This document shows positions 11,930 to 25,657 of a DNA stretch of 64,000 nucleotides, one piece after another; the stretch's first letter is position 1, and each line of letters opens with the position of its first letter. Under the pieces are notes generated by a model. The model saw only the letters and a list, made by a program, of their open reading frames with translations. It was not told the DNA's origin and made no database searches. The stretch lies in the NCBI GenBank assembly GCA_037179385.1, contig CM074180.1, forward strand, positions 31,787,455 to 31,851,454, given 5' to 3'. Made by a program: the position numbers and the translations under genes. The DNA comes from Holothuria scabra (taxonomy: Eukaryota > Echinodermata > Holothuroidea > Aspidochirotida > Holothuriidae).

Positions 11930-14900
11930 TACTGCCCAGTTTCCAACCTATTAGTTCAATTCAAGTCGAGCCGGGCACGCTGTGACATATTTATTTTATG
12001 CGTAAGTTCTACTTCTCTCCAGATCTACAGAAGGCATGTCATTTTCACAGCCACCCGAGGCACGATTTTGCCATAGGAGGATATAAATGATACCAATTGC
12101 TCCAGCAACTAATCCTCTGATGAACAATAAACTTCTACAGAAAAAGAAACTAGGTCAATTAAACTAGCAATATTCAAATCGAGCTCGTTCCTCTGAAAAC
12201 TAAAAATAAATAAATGAATAAATAAATAAATATGTAGGTACGTTCGAATAATGTGTTAATGACTCAAACTTGACATTAATGCCTAAACATTAGAAAATAC
12301 TATACTCCTTACTGCCATTTCTCTGCAGAAATGTTGTGTTATAAAATATATTCAAGCTATTAGTAAAATGTAATAAATTTCGGATAGCAACTTTGTACCC
12401 TTTGTTCCCTTTGTTCATTCACTTTAAGCTTCTGTATATTTTTTCACCCAGACGGAACAAATTTTTCCCCTCAACATGTTTCCAAAAACACGTGCATTTT
12501 CAGTCAGGCGTTTGTCTATAGAGACACTCCTTATGGGACTCATTTCAGTCACACCAAGATTAAGCTTGAAAATTTTTAGAATATTATTCATGAATATTTC
12601 GGAAGAATCGTTTCGTTCCGATCAATTTGGCTTTTCTTTTGAATCCAATTGGTTAAGTGGTGCATTTAATTCGTTTGGGGAATAAATTCTCGGATGAGTC
12701 TAGAGACACTGAACAGTATATGATATAATTTACTATCAGCATTCGGTAGAAAAACAGAAGCGGTTATTCTACATTTTTCAGGCAAATTATGATAAGATGA
12801 TTTATTTTAGGGGTATATAATTTACAATTTCGAATAGGCTAACGATGAATGATTATTTACAGCAATTGCCGTGGAAAATCTGTTAAGATTATACAATTAT
12901 TAGGTACACATAAATTGTCTAAAGATGAGGAGCTATTTATATCTTCCACTTTCAAGGAGTGTTTACTTGCTATATAACAAAAAGCATTCTACTTCCGTTG
13001 CTATCTGTTGTGTCTGCGGTAAAGTTAAACAAACGAAGAAGTGAAAAGTCTTATTATATTTAACTTATGAGATATGCGTTTATTTAGACCTCTCATTGAG
13101 ACATATTGTAAATAGTGTCGATCGTTGAATTGCAGCGGACAGAACAAAATGAACGTGATCCATCAGTCCAGGGTATCTGATTGACTTTTCCTCTTGGCAC
13201 AAAACATGTTATCATCAGTGGTTTTCTAATGAGATTTGCGGTTTTGAAATTGTTAGTTGGTTCAATCTATGTCCCCGGTGAATTCAAATCAGATACTTTG
13301 GATATTTTTTTACTTTTGGTTCGTGACAACACTGACTGTCGCCTACCAGAAGGATGGAAATATATTTCACTGAGCTGAATACCAAGAGCTCACGTTATTG
13401 TTTTATTACGGTTGAAAGCATCAATCTTGAAAACGATTATTTTTCGAACTATTTTTATTAACATTTCTTCTTATTAATATAGTATCAGTTGTGGTCGTAA
13501 TATCGGAAGTAAATCTTTTACGGGCTGATGGAAAAAGTAAGGAGTAAAAATGATTGATCGACTGCCTAATAAGAGGAATAAAAAAGCAAACTATCAACAT
13601 CACCACGTAAATTGGTTCAACTTTGAAGTTTCAAGTTTGCTATCTTATGGTCGCACTTGAACCTTTCAATTATTTTTGTGTAATTTATCAGCTTCCATTA
13701 TACTTAGAAAAAAGAGCACTAACATATTTACCATAGATGATAAAAAAAAGATGATGATTAGTTTGTAATAACGAAAATAACAATTGCCATAGGAAGTAGT
13801 CACTTTCCAAATTAAACAAGAAGTTAAAAATTAAATGGGAGGTAGAAACGCAGTGCTGGCAGGTAGTTGATCAACTTGGATGTTCTGTCTAGGCCTGCTG
13901 CTAAATTGTGCTTGAAAATGCAAGACTTGTGCGACCTTGGGTTGACTGAATATCAGCCGAATACCTCCCACGTATGTCAATATGTTTTTGCAATATCTGC
14001 AAAAGCATAGCTTTACTAAAGAAAACGATCAAGTCGATTACAGCTAACTTCGACCTTCTGACGCGTACAACCCTCCGCAAAAGCTGTTTGCTCTTGTGGT
14101 GCATATTTTCAACGTGCTCCTACGTTGTTAAAAATACTTCCAACACTCACAATTATAATCTTGGGCAAGACTCGGTGGGCAATAAACGACTGTGATTTAC
14201 ATTTTCTGTTTTTTCCTTGGTTCTCTTTATTTGCGGGGAAGAGTGACTGTCAGCGAACAAAGTTTACAGTTAACAGCATCTATCGATTGGACTGTAATTA
14301 AAAGTTACACTCGACCTTCCAAATGCACGCAGATCGAGAACGTAAAAATTGTACAATGCAGTTCGCTGTTTCTGCTGTGATGGCAGCACTTAACTATAAC
14401 AAGAATGATAAGATTTATCGCCATGAGCTACCGTACGTGATGCTCTTCCATTTAGAGCATAGGGACAAATTGTCAACAACCGTATAAAGATGTTTTCTGC
14501 CATATAACAAGGGGTTGAACTGAGTTGCCAAAGTTACATACAAGAACATTCTCTCGAGGTTCAAAGATGGAGGACGAGTGGTCGAAGATATGTCCACCGT
14601 AAATGTGGTGTGTCTTGCTGGGATTTTCTGCCGTCCATTCAGCTTTTCCCTAATACCCAGGAAAGCAGCCAGGATCTAAAAATAATGGGTGTTACATTGC
14701 CATTTTCTGTTATAGAGTACACACTCTCTACACTTGTGTAGGCAGGAAATGTAGGTGCTAACTGCAATGACTGGCGTGAGGAAGAGGTCTAATTGGAGGT
14801 ATTTCCTTGTCCTTTGGAAGTTTTTGAAAGATTAAGCGTTCTCAGATAGACTCTGGTTCAACATTTGAAATCATTTGATGTCATTTTGTGCCCCTTTTTC

Positions 14901-17900
14901 AGGTGTATAAGGACAACACGTTTGGGGTATCTTTTCAAAATTCCATCCGGTACGGATGGCCATGGTTTGGGTTACCATATGTATCTTCTGTAAAGGACAC
15001 ACATAGATAGTCGTCCTGAGGAAGGGTTTAAAGGTAGGGCTCTATCCCGCTCCTTTGGTAATTTGATGGTTCTTCAAGGATGTTGTAGCTGTAAATTAGT
15101 TTGTGCAATTGTTGCTTTCACTTTTTGCTTTCACCAGAGGTTAATTGAGTCACATCAACAAAGTTTAAAAAAAAAAAAACATGTCATTGAAGTGCATAAG
15201 TTTACCCCATTTGGTATTTTTTGTTAATAACCGGATGAAGATGTCTGACGGACATGATTTTCAATGTACCTATATACCTTTCCAAATATATATAATTGTT
15301 GCGCCTTCAAGAATTTAGCTGAACGATATCAAATCGCGTTGTTTTATTCAAATCGAAGGTTCCGTAACTTCGTTTAAAGTAAAAAACCCCTCTCACTTGC
15401 ATATTACCAAATTTTCTAAAGTAGGCCTCGCCATTTATACATAAGCAACGAGCATGGAGAGACGCAGCTGGTATTTTTATGTTTGTTTTGTAGGCGAGCA
15501 GAGGCCATTGTAACGCAGAGCCGTTTAGTTAATTGCGGTGAGATTTTAGCCAATATATGGACTCTTCATTTGGCTAAGATCGATATAGTTGCTGAAAATT
15601 CTTTGGCGACTGTTGTGTATCTCTGTGAAGGCAGAATTCCTTTCTCTCAATCAGTTGATTGGTATAAAATAAATAATGTACGCATAGAAATGCGAGCTCA
15701 AGGGAGATGTCAAATTAGTGCCAAAGTGGAGTTACAGAAAAAGATTGAATTTTCGTCAAGGAAGTGAACCCAAATCGATCATTAAAACCGCTAAGGCGAT
15801 TCCAGAAATGTTCTTAAAATAGACTTTGGAAAAACATCGGAGAAATATAGAAAGGGCTGAATTCCTTTTTTGACAATCTGGGGGTATTTAAAAACCGAAA
15901 TGGACGTAAATCAAATTTCAGGTGGACGAAATCATTGCGGAGAGTAGACTTAATTTGCAATAGTGTTTTTGAGAGTTAAGGTGCGTAATTGCAGTATTAA
16001 AAATCAAACGTTAAATGTATTTCAACGTTTCATTTAAGTTTTGGTAGTTAAAACATTTGGTGCACCTTGCAGGGAAAACGATTTTGTGAACATGCCATGC
16101 TGAAAAGGGACTTGTTGTTGTCCCAACAGGTTTAACACAAAATTTGAAAAGTTTGGTAGGGTGAACCACAAAAGGAATTGTTTGGTGCACGGTCCAAATT
16201 AAAAAAAAAAAAACATTAAATTAAACGTTACGCTTACCCTCTCTATGAGTTTGTATCAGACTTATTTTCATTTTATTGTTCGTGAACTGATGATTAGCTC
16301 TCTGATTTTATCACATCATAATTTACAGATTCATTTGCAAAAAAAGGAATATATGTAGTATGTGCCGCTAGCACAGATTTAGACTGACGAGAGAAGAATA
16401 TTAAATTTGGCATATACATTTTTACTCAGGCTACTTTTACTTTGTCTACGTGAAAAACGATTTAGATAGGATGACAGACAGAAGAGTTTTTAAGAATGCA
16501 ATGTGGATGTACTTAATGATGGGGCAGGAATTTCTACATCAGGGAGCTTAAGTTAGGCCTATCATATTTACCTATGTGAACGAGACTCCAGATGGGGTTC
16601 CTGGGCATGTTTTTGGCTGGGGGAATCCATCTCCTAAGCTCTTTGGCGTTGTATACGCCTATGTGTATTTTCTGTCTATTAAGTCTGTGTTTGGAAAATT
16701 TTGCCATGGCAGTAACTAGCCGATTGAATAAAAGCTTCATAAGTGCTGATGTCTTCCTTGATTCACCTTTGAAGTCTGCCCAGGGGGCTGTTGCACAGTT
16801 TTCGCGTCAGTCTCATGATCACATGGTCCGCGGCCACTATTGGATAGCCAGAAAAATTTGCCTATTTATCTACCTAGCGTAAACTGTCGTATTTTGGAGA
16901 ATGCTAACCGAAATTAAGTATTTGGGCTGTAATGTGACGCATGCGCAGATTACCTATTCAATGCTTCGATGAAGTACCGGTATGTAATTAAGCTTTAAGG
17001 AGGAAGTATACATCAAGAACTCTTCTTGGCAATAAATTTTATTTAAGAAGCACGATATATTTAGAAAGAAAGATGCATACCATTTCCTGAGTTTATTGTT
17101 TAAATGAAGAAGTTAGGTACAATTCTGTCTTTTCAATGGCCAAAAATTACTCGAGATGTCTGTGACTATGTTATAAAAATATCTTATCTAAATACGAAGG
17201 GGTCGTTTCCAAGGTAATGTCTTTCTCATTTAATATCCAAGATGACTGGCCTTATTTGAAGGAGAGAGAGGACGAAGATGTCAGCCGCAAGCATTTGATG
17301 TACAAATATTGTTTGTTAAAAAAAAGCCTTAGTTAGTAGTAGTTACACAAAGTAATTAGTGATGATTACTTTTTTTAGAAACAAACCATTCTGATAATGT
17401 TGTGAAAAAGCCTTTGATAATGAAAATAACTCTTCTGCATCTCATGAGACGACGATCCACATTGCGGAGTTGCCACCTTGACTCGTTAGTTTTTTCTGCC
17501 CCAGTCAGAGGTAAAACAACAGATCTAGTCGGATGTTGTTCTCCCCAGCTAGCCACAGTGCAGCCGCACGCTGCACAATGAAAGAGAGCAAAATAGTATG
17601 CATGCAGCTAGAATTATCATATATCGTAGCTTTATACAAGTTGAATGCATGAAACGTCTATTGTCAGTACACACATGTGGGTGCACAGTGCAGTGAGTGT
17701 ACCCTGTGCTGCGATAAGAATAGTGTTAGATATATTTCTGAAGGGAGAAAGAAGCTAATCAATAGCCATTGTTGTTGTGCTATACACGCGTAAGATCACG
17801 ATACACGTCGGATGACGATACGGCAAGTTCTAATGTGGAACCGTTTTTGCATCTGCACCAACTTGGTTTTGAGTTCACTTCTCTTCACTACTTTAGAAAA

Positions 17901-20900
17901 CCTATTTCTGTTGTATTAAACGTTTTACCTATTTTAGTTTAGAACAAATAATGAAAATGAAATCAAATAAAATACTTGAAGAGTTAACGACACTCAAGGG
18001 AGCACACAACTTTGTGGTGATACAGAAATATAAACTTAGACCTCAACCACGCTATTTTCAGTTCAGGATACACGAAACTGTACTATATAATATGTAAAAA
18101 AAAATATGTACAGTCTATTTTATGTAATGTTTGTTCCTGAAGACGTGATAAGTAGCCTTACAATAAGCCAACTGTTTAAACAACACTCACGTAAATGGAT
18201 TTCAGTGAATATTTTCAGATTCTTTGCTATTGAACCACGAATTCATCCGAGTTCTGACACACAACCTATTGAATAGAAAATCGCTTCCCTGTTTAGCATT
18301 ACCTCTAAACAATGATAAGCAAGAGGGTGGTCCATGGAAACGACCTTAAAAAAATTAAAATCGGCATAAGTTTTATATTTTGCGTGACGTAATGAATGAG
18401 CTTATAACAATAGGCTTTCCCATAATTAAGCTGGTGTCACTGCTTGATTTTAAAAGTATGTACCCCTTTTTCGTAAACGTAGCGGTTACTTGGCAGATGA
18501 GCAGATCCAGAGAAGAAGTGTTTTATTAACTTAATAACTTATAACTTGTAACTTATTGGATTCAGTGAAAACCATTACGTCACATTATTTTGTGTAATTT
18601 CATGACAAATTCAAAGAAACCCTCTTTGAACTACGAGATACGTATTTAGCTTAGGTCGGGGTAAACTGTCATGTAGTCATATACGACGTATACAGACATC
18701 GCTTTTTAGTACCTTTCGTAAGTTGCTTTTTTGAAAGGAATCTAAAGGAGGCAATTCCATATTTGTTGATGATACCTTTGAAACGAGATCAATGTAAAAC
18801 GAAGCACAGGCTTCAAGTGAATATTTTATGGCTTCACTAATTAACTTTTCTACCTCTCCTCGATGTTTTAATTTCGAGATCAGTAATTGGAAACCTTATG
18901 TTATTTGTCTTTTCATCTATGCCCCAAAGGTATATGTTAGAAAACGAAGGCAAAAATGTTTCAACACTGAACGAAAAAACGTTGATTTTGGCTCTGTAAC
19001 TAATGTTCATTCTAGCAAAATCTTATGTATTATCGGGTACAAAGATATTCTATTTTTCTTTTATGTTAAGGGGAAACATGTTAGTACTATTTTACACAAA
19101 ATGATCAACAACTACCCCACAAACATAACTTGTAGCTCAGAGGTCACTAATCAACTTAAGCGTTTAAATTTACTCCTTTACACTGTTTTACAACCATTGT
19201 GGTGAAGAAGGCACGCTGAAAAAAGCATGCGGTAGCTTCTACAAATATTTTAAGCGCTTTCTAAGTCACAGTTCTATCATTACGTTTTATTGGCAACATA
19301 ACATGGAAAAATCTTAGAGTGTTTCACTCAATGAAATTTCCATGAATAGCATCTGGGTTAAAATTTCAATAGGTTTTGTATTTCATTGATAGAAATTATT
19401 TTGAGAAAATTGCCAAATAGTTTATAATGCAATGTAAGGCAACTTTTGACACAGTTATAAAAGAATGTTGTTTAATAATAACATTGTGATATATATGACT
19501 TTACCTGGTTGTAAAAACCACCGGAAACTTGTTTGGAAGGTCTAATCTTCCCACCACATGCTACATTTTTTTGTAGTTTATAGTCCACAGAAATTCTCAA
19601 TCGACAAATATCTTTGATAGTTGACAGCAAGTTCAAAAAATGCAGAATACCGAATCTCATATTACTTAACATGTACTATACTGAGGGTGTTTTGACTACG
19701 CATTGGTGTTTTTTGTACTCACTCTGAAGCAATAAACTGAGAATGTGTTTAGATGAGAGTGGGTTTGAAATAGTTGTGGGAGGGGCTTAAGTAAGTAGGG
19801 TTAGGAGAATTGGAACTGTTTGGGGTGTGAGGATTTGACATTTAGGTAGCAAGGAAGGTGTTCTTAAAATTACCAGTCTACGTGAGTAAGTTGAAGGAAG
19901 AATACCAACTGATGACATAAATCAAATGTTGATGATGCGTCAGTTATTATATAAGATTTACTGGTTCGTATGGGGTATCATGTGGGTAACGTAAATTGAA
20001 TCAATGCTTCTCATGGAATTTTGGTTGTTTTAGAGCATTCTGCTTTAAACTAGCGAAATTTCCCTCATATATCATTTGCTTAAGTTTATGTTCAACACCA
20101 GGAACTACAGTGAAAGAAATTAGCCTATTCTCGTAACACCGTGGTAACTTGGGTAACTTCCCCTGGTTTTGCAATCACCAGAAAATCCTTCAAAGTCCCC
20201 CCCCCCCCAAATCTCTGGAGACGTGACATTGGACAAAATTAAGTGATATAAATATTATGCTTTCTGAAGGAGCAATACGACTACGAGGGGACAACAAAAC
20301 TTCACAGAACAACCTCTTGATCTATTCAAGAATGGATTTTGCAAAGGCGCGAATGCGTGATATAGATTGGCTGAAAAGAACAGAAACACCAAGGGACCAC
20401 AATCTAAACGATTTTGAAAATGACAGCGATGTTCCTTTATTTATGGTTCTCTTCTTCACCTTCATTATTCATGGGACGTATCACGACTACTTTCTTGTGC
20501 CTTGAAGTCCAATAACACATTTCAGTGTGAATTGATTGCTTTCATTTTTACTCTTGTCTGCTTGTCTGTTAGTAAAGAACGGTCGATTTAATTTCGTTAC
20601 GCAGCTCAAGAATTCGAAATATTAAACGAAAAGTTCTTGTCGTGCTGACACTTCAGCTAACATTTTAAACACTTTGCATGCTTAAAAAGGGGACACGGTT
20701 TTATTCGGTTGGCCTAAAACTTGCGCATGATTTCACTCGACTCAACTTACTCCTTTTCTTGACACAAATTTCCCCAGATATTGCAAAATTGTGACATTTT
20801 TTAAAAAGGGCTTCCCCTTGATTTTGAATTGAAACCTACCGAAATCTCTGCTGGTAAATTGGATGACATTCTGGCACCTCCTGTAAACTGATAACTATGG

Positions 20901-22390
20901 GATCAATACCCACTCGTAAGTCTGTAATGCTTTACTACTGTGGCCGGTAGATTTTAAACTTGGAATAAACTTTAGGAGAATTGCAGTCTACTGCCCGACG
21001 CATTTGCGTTGCACTATTGTACAGCTGAGAATACTAAATGTAAAGACCCGAGGCCTTCATACTTAAGGGATTTGTGAATCCTGTACGGAGGAACATTTCA
21101 AAATAGCTGAATTATTATTTATGACAGATCCACAGATCTGTGTGAATGGTACTTGCACAAATGTCGTAAACCTTAAGATACTGTTTTGTAACATAAATAG
21201 GGCTATTTTTCCCACTTTCAGCCTTCAATGGTTGGCTATCCCTTCAATTCACACATTCTATGAAAATATAATGTTCATTTTATATGCTCAACCACAATGA
21301 TGCATATGTTACTGTTTGAACGGAGCATATGCATACTTATTCAATGAACGTTTAGTTGACTGGGTTGCTTCACATTTTCAGTGCATTGTTTTACACTCTC
21401 GACGCTAAATTTATTTGAACTGGATTTGTCTCCAGTGAGCTCATAAAAAGGACCAAAATCAATTTGAAGTGACATTTTACTTGCATCATAAATTTCGAAG
21501 GTAGTTTTCCCTCAAAAGATTGGGGCACCTTAAAAGCCATAAAAAGGGGGAGTTTCTGTCACATTCATTGTTTGCATTTTTTCCTCTTGGCCTCTTTTTC
21601 ATTTTACTAAGAAACGATTTACTAGTTGTGGCACTGCTCTGTGGGATATTTAAAAAAAAAAAGTAGCAGAGAACATAAATTTAACTGCAAGATTGTATCG
21701 TCTATCACTGTCGGTTACTAGGTGAAAAACAACCACGACATTTAGAAACGTTACGAAATGTTGCGGTTATCGAGTGTAGTTTAACTATAAATTGCATCGA
21801 ATTCAAGTTGAATATACTGTCCATCTGGACCCTATGTGAAAATTACGTGACTACCACATTTTATGACGTCATGTACAGTAACATTGTTATGATATCACTT
21901 GCGCTTTCAATTTCCTCCTTGCAGTTGTAATTGATTAGGACTTCTTTCACGACGACGTGGCTGTAATTATCTCAAGTTTGTTAACCACATAATAAATAGT
22001 TCTTAACAAAACCCTACCACATAAAATCCACCATTCACGATAAATGAACAGTCGCTGGGCTTTAAAAAGAGTGTTTTTATGCTTTAAAAACTGACACGAC
22101 CATGAAAACAAATGCGAAGCAAATTAGCCGAACTATAAAACAATAATAATTGGACAAAGAGTGATGTGAAGAATTTTGTTTACACCTCCCCCAAGAGGCC
22201 ACAAGGTAAAAGAAACCCACCGAAGACACCATATTTCCAAGACATTGTACCCAATAATGTGCATCACAGGAACTCATTTGCCCCACTGATATAGACGAGC
22301 AATACGTAAGTCCTTGTATCCGAGCATCTTTTAAAAAGAAGGGTTTCATCAAAGAAACGTTTTACTTTAGTGAATGTTGCTTCTTTTATT
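11930..22390. other. Non-coding, no gene recognised
   Basis: The longest frame (125 aa, 18828-19205 +) has no recognisable domain. Loose similarity between 14680-14830 and 14950-15080 (TGAGGAAG, CTTTGG blocks) may be an old duplication. A poly-C run lies near 20197-20209. No exon of the channel's first half was found. Confidence 0.45.
12202..12232. repeat. Short AAAT microsatellite
   Basis: About seven AAAT/AATG units in 31 bases. Confidence 0.85.
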
Positions 22391-22521
22391 CTTTAGAGAT
22401 GCTTTGAAATCTCCTGGATGTGTTGTTATCATTGACATACTTATTCTTAAGAAGCACGTTGCAAGTGTTAAGGTGACAATGTTACCTTTGTTGTAACAAG
22501 GTCTAGTATAATATGCTCAGT

Positions 22522-22800
22522 CATGGGCGTCCGCAGGTATGGGCAAGGACTTGCCCCCCCCCCCCTGGAAAATCAAAACTTTGAAAAAAGGTTTAAAAAT
22601 CAAAGCAAAAACCCGAACAAAACATGTTTTCCAAGTTTCTATGCGAAAAATAGGCTTTAAAAATGCCATTTCCGGCGATCTGGGAGGCATTTTGGGCTAA
22701 AATTTTCGCATTCTTTGTGTCAATTCATGGTGACTTCGAGGTTTTGCCCCCTCTAGAAATTTTGCCCCCCCCCCCCGACTTTTTTTTTGCGGACGCCCAT
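22522..22800. mobile_element. MITE with ATGGGCGTCCGCA inverted termini
   Basis: ATGGGCGTCCGCA at 22523-22535 is complementary to TGCGGACGCCCAT at 22788-22800. ATGCTCAGT occurs on both sides (22513-22521 and 22801-22809), and the empty site is preserved in the sister duplicate near 23450, so the insertion is defined independently. The duplication can be read as 9 to 11 bases because the ends share AT. The interior has poly-C tracts near each end (22553-22566 and about 22765-22777) next to TTGCCCC or TTTTGCCCC. No ORF. Confidence 0.85.
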
Positions 22801-23087
22801 ATGCTCAGTAACAGAGCAATATATTTATAATTGTCGTGGTAACTTTTATTAAAAGTAAGGTGAACGACGTTACCTTTTAATTGCTATTTAGTTGCAAAAT
22901 GTATTCGCAAGGAAAGCAAACTGTGACGTGGCTTTACATTTAATACTGACCTAGAAATAGAGTACCACTTTCACATTTCACTGTTTTACTGCTGCATTAT
23001 TCGCCATTCTCACTCTCGTGATCCAACCGTTTTCGTTTACGATTTGGAGTGCGAAGCTAATATTGAAAGGAAATGTCAATAGAGGCT

Positions 23088-23296
23088 TTGCAGTTACGTC
23101 ACGGAACCGCCATGCTGGAGGACATTCATGCCAAATACACGTGGCTTTGTGCCAAACGCACTGCACAGTGTGCACTGTGATATGCACAATGTGTACAATT
23201 CAACGAGCAAGCACGTCCCTTATGGTTTACTACGTAGTTACATGTACTCCAACATGGCCGCCGGAGAGTATTATGACGTCATGTGAAAAGCCTCTA
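23088..23296. mobile_element. MITE with GACGTCA / CCATGNTGGAG subterminal inverted repeats
   Basis: The left part (TTACGTCACGGAACCGCCAT then GCTGGAG) is mirrored on the right (CTCCAACATGGCCGCCGGAG, then TGACGTCATGTGAAAAGC). TAGAGGCT flanks both sides (23080-23087 and 23297-23304), and the sister copy has one TAGAGGCT at the matching site (near 23702). The right terminus adds CCTCTA, which is complementary to the target copy, so the exact element edge is uncertain by about 8 bases. The 93-aa and 69-aa frames crossing it are not genes. Confidence 0.75.
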
Positions 23297-24184
23297 TAGA
23301 GGCTAGCCTGTTAACTTGAGTTGGACCTTTTATGCTTACTTTAGGTGCTTAGAAATCTCCTGAAGGTGTTGCTATCATTGACATACTAACTCTGAAGAAG
23401 CATGTTGTGTTAAGGCGACAATGTTACCTTTGTTGTAACAAGGTCTAGTATAATATGTTTAGAAACAGAACAATTCATTTACAATTGTCATGGTTACTTT
23501 TTTTGAAAGAAAAGTGAACGACGTTACCTTTAAATTGCTATTTAGTTGCAAAATGTATTCGCAAGGAAGGCAAACTTTGACGTTGCTTTACATTTAATAC
23601 TGACCTAGAAATAGCGTACTACTTTCTCACTTCTTCTCACTCTCGTGATCCAACCGTTTTCGTTGACGATTTGGAGTTACGAAGCTGAAAGGAAATATCA
23701 ATAGAGGCTAGCCTGTTAACTTGAGTTGGGCCATCTATGCTTACTTTAGAGGGATATGTTTATTCATACACCATGATCTGTCTTTCCTCAAAGGCATCGG
23801 GTCATTTTTCTAAAGGTATTCTCCTGGCTGTTTAAAGGATTTCATTTATAGTAGTAGTGTTCCATTTCAAAGAAATCGTTAGAAAACGACCGACCTTTCC
23901 AAGAAAACTCTTTCAAGATAAAATAAACATACTTAAACAGCTCGAAAGGCTTGTTTAGATCAAGGAGCTGTCATGTATGAAGTTGCATCATACCTCTCCT
24001 TGAAATTCGGTACGATTTGTCGACTTAAACCCCCGAATTGTCTTAATCTTAGCAATACAGTGGTTTTCTTGCGCTTGAAACAACAGAGTAGGAAAGCTTA
24101 CGGTGACTTTATACAGGAGTGCTAGTTTTCTTTTTGAAAATATTCTGTTAGTCAAACTAAAAGAATTGTTTTCTACCTAAGTGA

Positions 24185-24503
24185 GTATTTTTAACGAAAG
24201 TATCAGATCCCTCACATGTGCATTACAGTATCTTAAATAGGAAATGTGACGAAGCTTTCATTTTTCTTGGAATTGGGTTCCTATCACTGACGCCATCGTC
24301 TTTACTTTATCAAATCATTGTTTGAGAATTTCATGATACTAACAGAACATCAGCCTTCACTTCAATACGGAGTAGGTTTTGTCCAACTTATTTTGACGAT
24401 GAACCTGTCATTCAACCTCTGCATTTATGCATCGCAGAAACATTTCTTTAAAAGATTCGTGAAGCATTCAATTCCCCTCATCAGTCAGCAGCCATTACAC
24501 TGA
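24185..24503 (+). pseudogene. Broken rhodopsin-type GPCR fragment (TM6-TM7)
   Basis: Two overlapping frames join into one receptor-like stretch. The first frame (open 24185-24322) has a basic NRKCDEAF segment, then a hydrophobic helix FIFLGIGFLSLTP with the proline expected in TM6. It stops at 24323-24325. The second frame, shifted by one base near 24320, continues with a loop, then TM7: LILTMNLSFNLCIYASQKH, then FFKRFVKH, ending at TGA 24501-24503. NxSxNxxIY followed by a basic amphipathic stretch matches the TM7/helix-8 pattern of peptide-receptor-like class A GPCRs. TM1-TM5 were not found upstream in any frame. The single-base shift and the lack of the rest suggest a pseudogene fragment; an assembly error or an unusual splice is possible. 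The ligand class cannot be told. Confidence 0.45.
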
Positions 24504-25657
24504 AGTAACTTCAATTGATCAAATGACCATCACTTGATACCACAAAAAGATGTGTGTCGAAGAGTTGTTAGTGGCAGTTAGAATGCTATGTGATTTGTAA
24601 AAAAAAAATACCAGCTGTTCAGTGTTATTGTGAAGAAAAATAATGTTACAGTGTGATTATCATGCATAATGGAATGATGCTTTTACTGGTGATAAAAAGC
24701 CTGAATTGAAAAATGGTAAACATCCGCGTTAGCTATAAAAGAAACCGGATGGTTTGCTACGAATCATTTAAAGGGAGATGAAGGATTTGATTTTCTTAAG
24801 TATTTATTATCTAGTAGACCATGCATTCCAAAACGTCTGCTGCCGTTTCCTATCGTTTCCGTATACAGAACAAAGATACATGCCTATGTAAACTGAAAAA
24901 CAAATAGAAAAGCAAACAAACATAGGCTTCAATTTGTTACCTTAAAGCCAGTGCGTACAGGCATGTTTCCTTGTTCAAACAGCAGCAATGTAATTCTCGT
25001 GTAAACCCGCAGTTCTAGTACATAAGCTATAACCAAATGATACACAATATAACTAGGAAATGTCATCAGGTGAATAAGATTTATGCATTAAAGTCTCCTT
25101 CAAATGACATGTATATTTCCCTAAGGTTAAATATTTTTACACAGTTTATGATCTATTGACAAGCTGAAAGCTGTCGGGGACCGGTTAACTCTGAATGATA
25201 TCAATCCTTACCTCGATTTTCCCGTCCGTTTTTCGTTTCTTTCCTGACTAACATGGCAATCTCTCTGTCGTGCAATATGAATGCAAACGATAAACATATT
25301 TTCGGAATGTCAACACTGCATTTTGATTTGCTGTCCTTTTCGGAATAGACTTCCATGCAAATAGCCATTACAAAGGATGCTGGGAAAATGTTTTGGCGCG
25401 TGCCGTTTTTTGTGGTATTTGTTGTGGCCAATAACGACGCATACCACGCTTTGTAATTACTATTTGGAAAAGGTCTCTTAGAGCACCCTTCCGAAACTCC
25501 ATACGGAGATGATCATGAACTGTTTATCTTAACCTCTTACCATGCTCTAGGGCGGAGACGTTTGTTTAGGCTTACCCCCATGATAATAAAACAAGGTCTA
25601 AACTTTGATGATATATGGTTAGAATCTACAGACCGGAAACCCCACTTCTTTGTAAGA

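Larger units (their letters stand above)
22391..23748. repeat. Tandem segmental duplication (unit about 410 bp) with insertions in the first copy
   Basis: Copy A (about 22391-23338) and copy B (about 23339-23748) share the same ordered blocks: AAATCTCCTG, TATCATTGACATACT, ACAAGGTCTAGTATAATATG, GAACGACGTTACCTTT, GCAAAATGTATTCGCAAGGA, TCTCGTGATCCAACCGTTTT, and GGCTAGCCTGTTAACTTGAG. Copy B is uninterrupted. Copy A is longer by two insertions (22522-22800 and 23088-23296), both with inverted-repeat ends. Small indels and substitutions separate the copies, so the duplication is not recent. Confidence 0.88.

Noticed and set aside
18828..19205. 125-aa + strand frame, considered as channel exon 1
   Set aside because: No M1 helix, no pore helix and no ...STIG end before a GT donor; composition like random AT-rich sequence.
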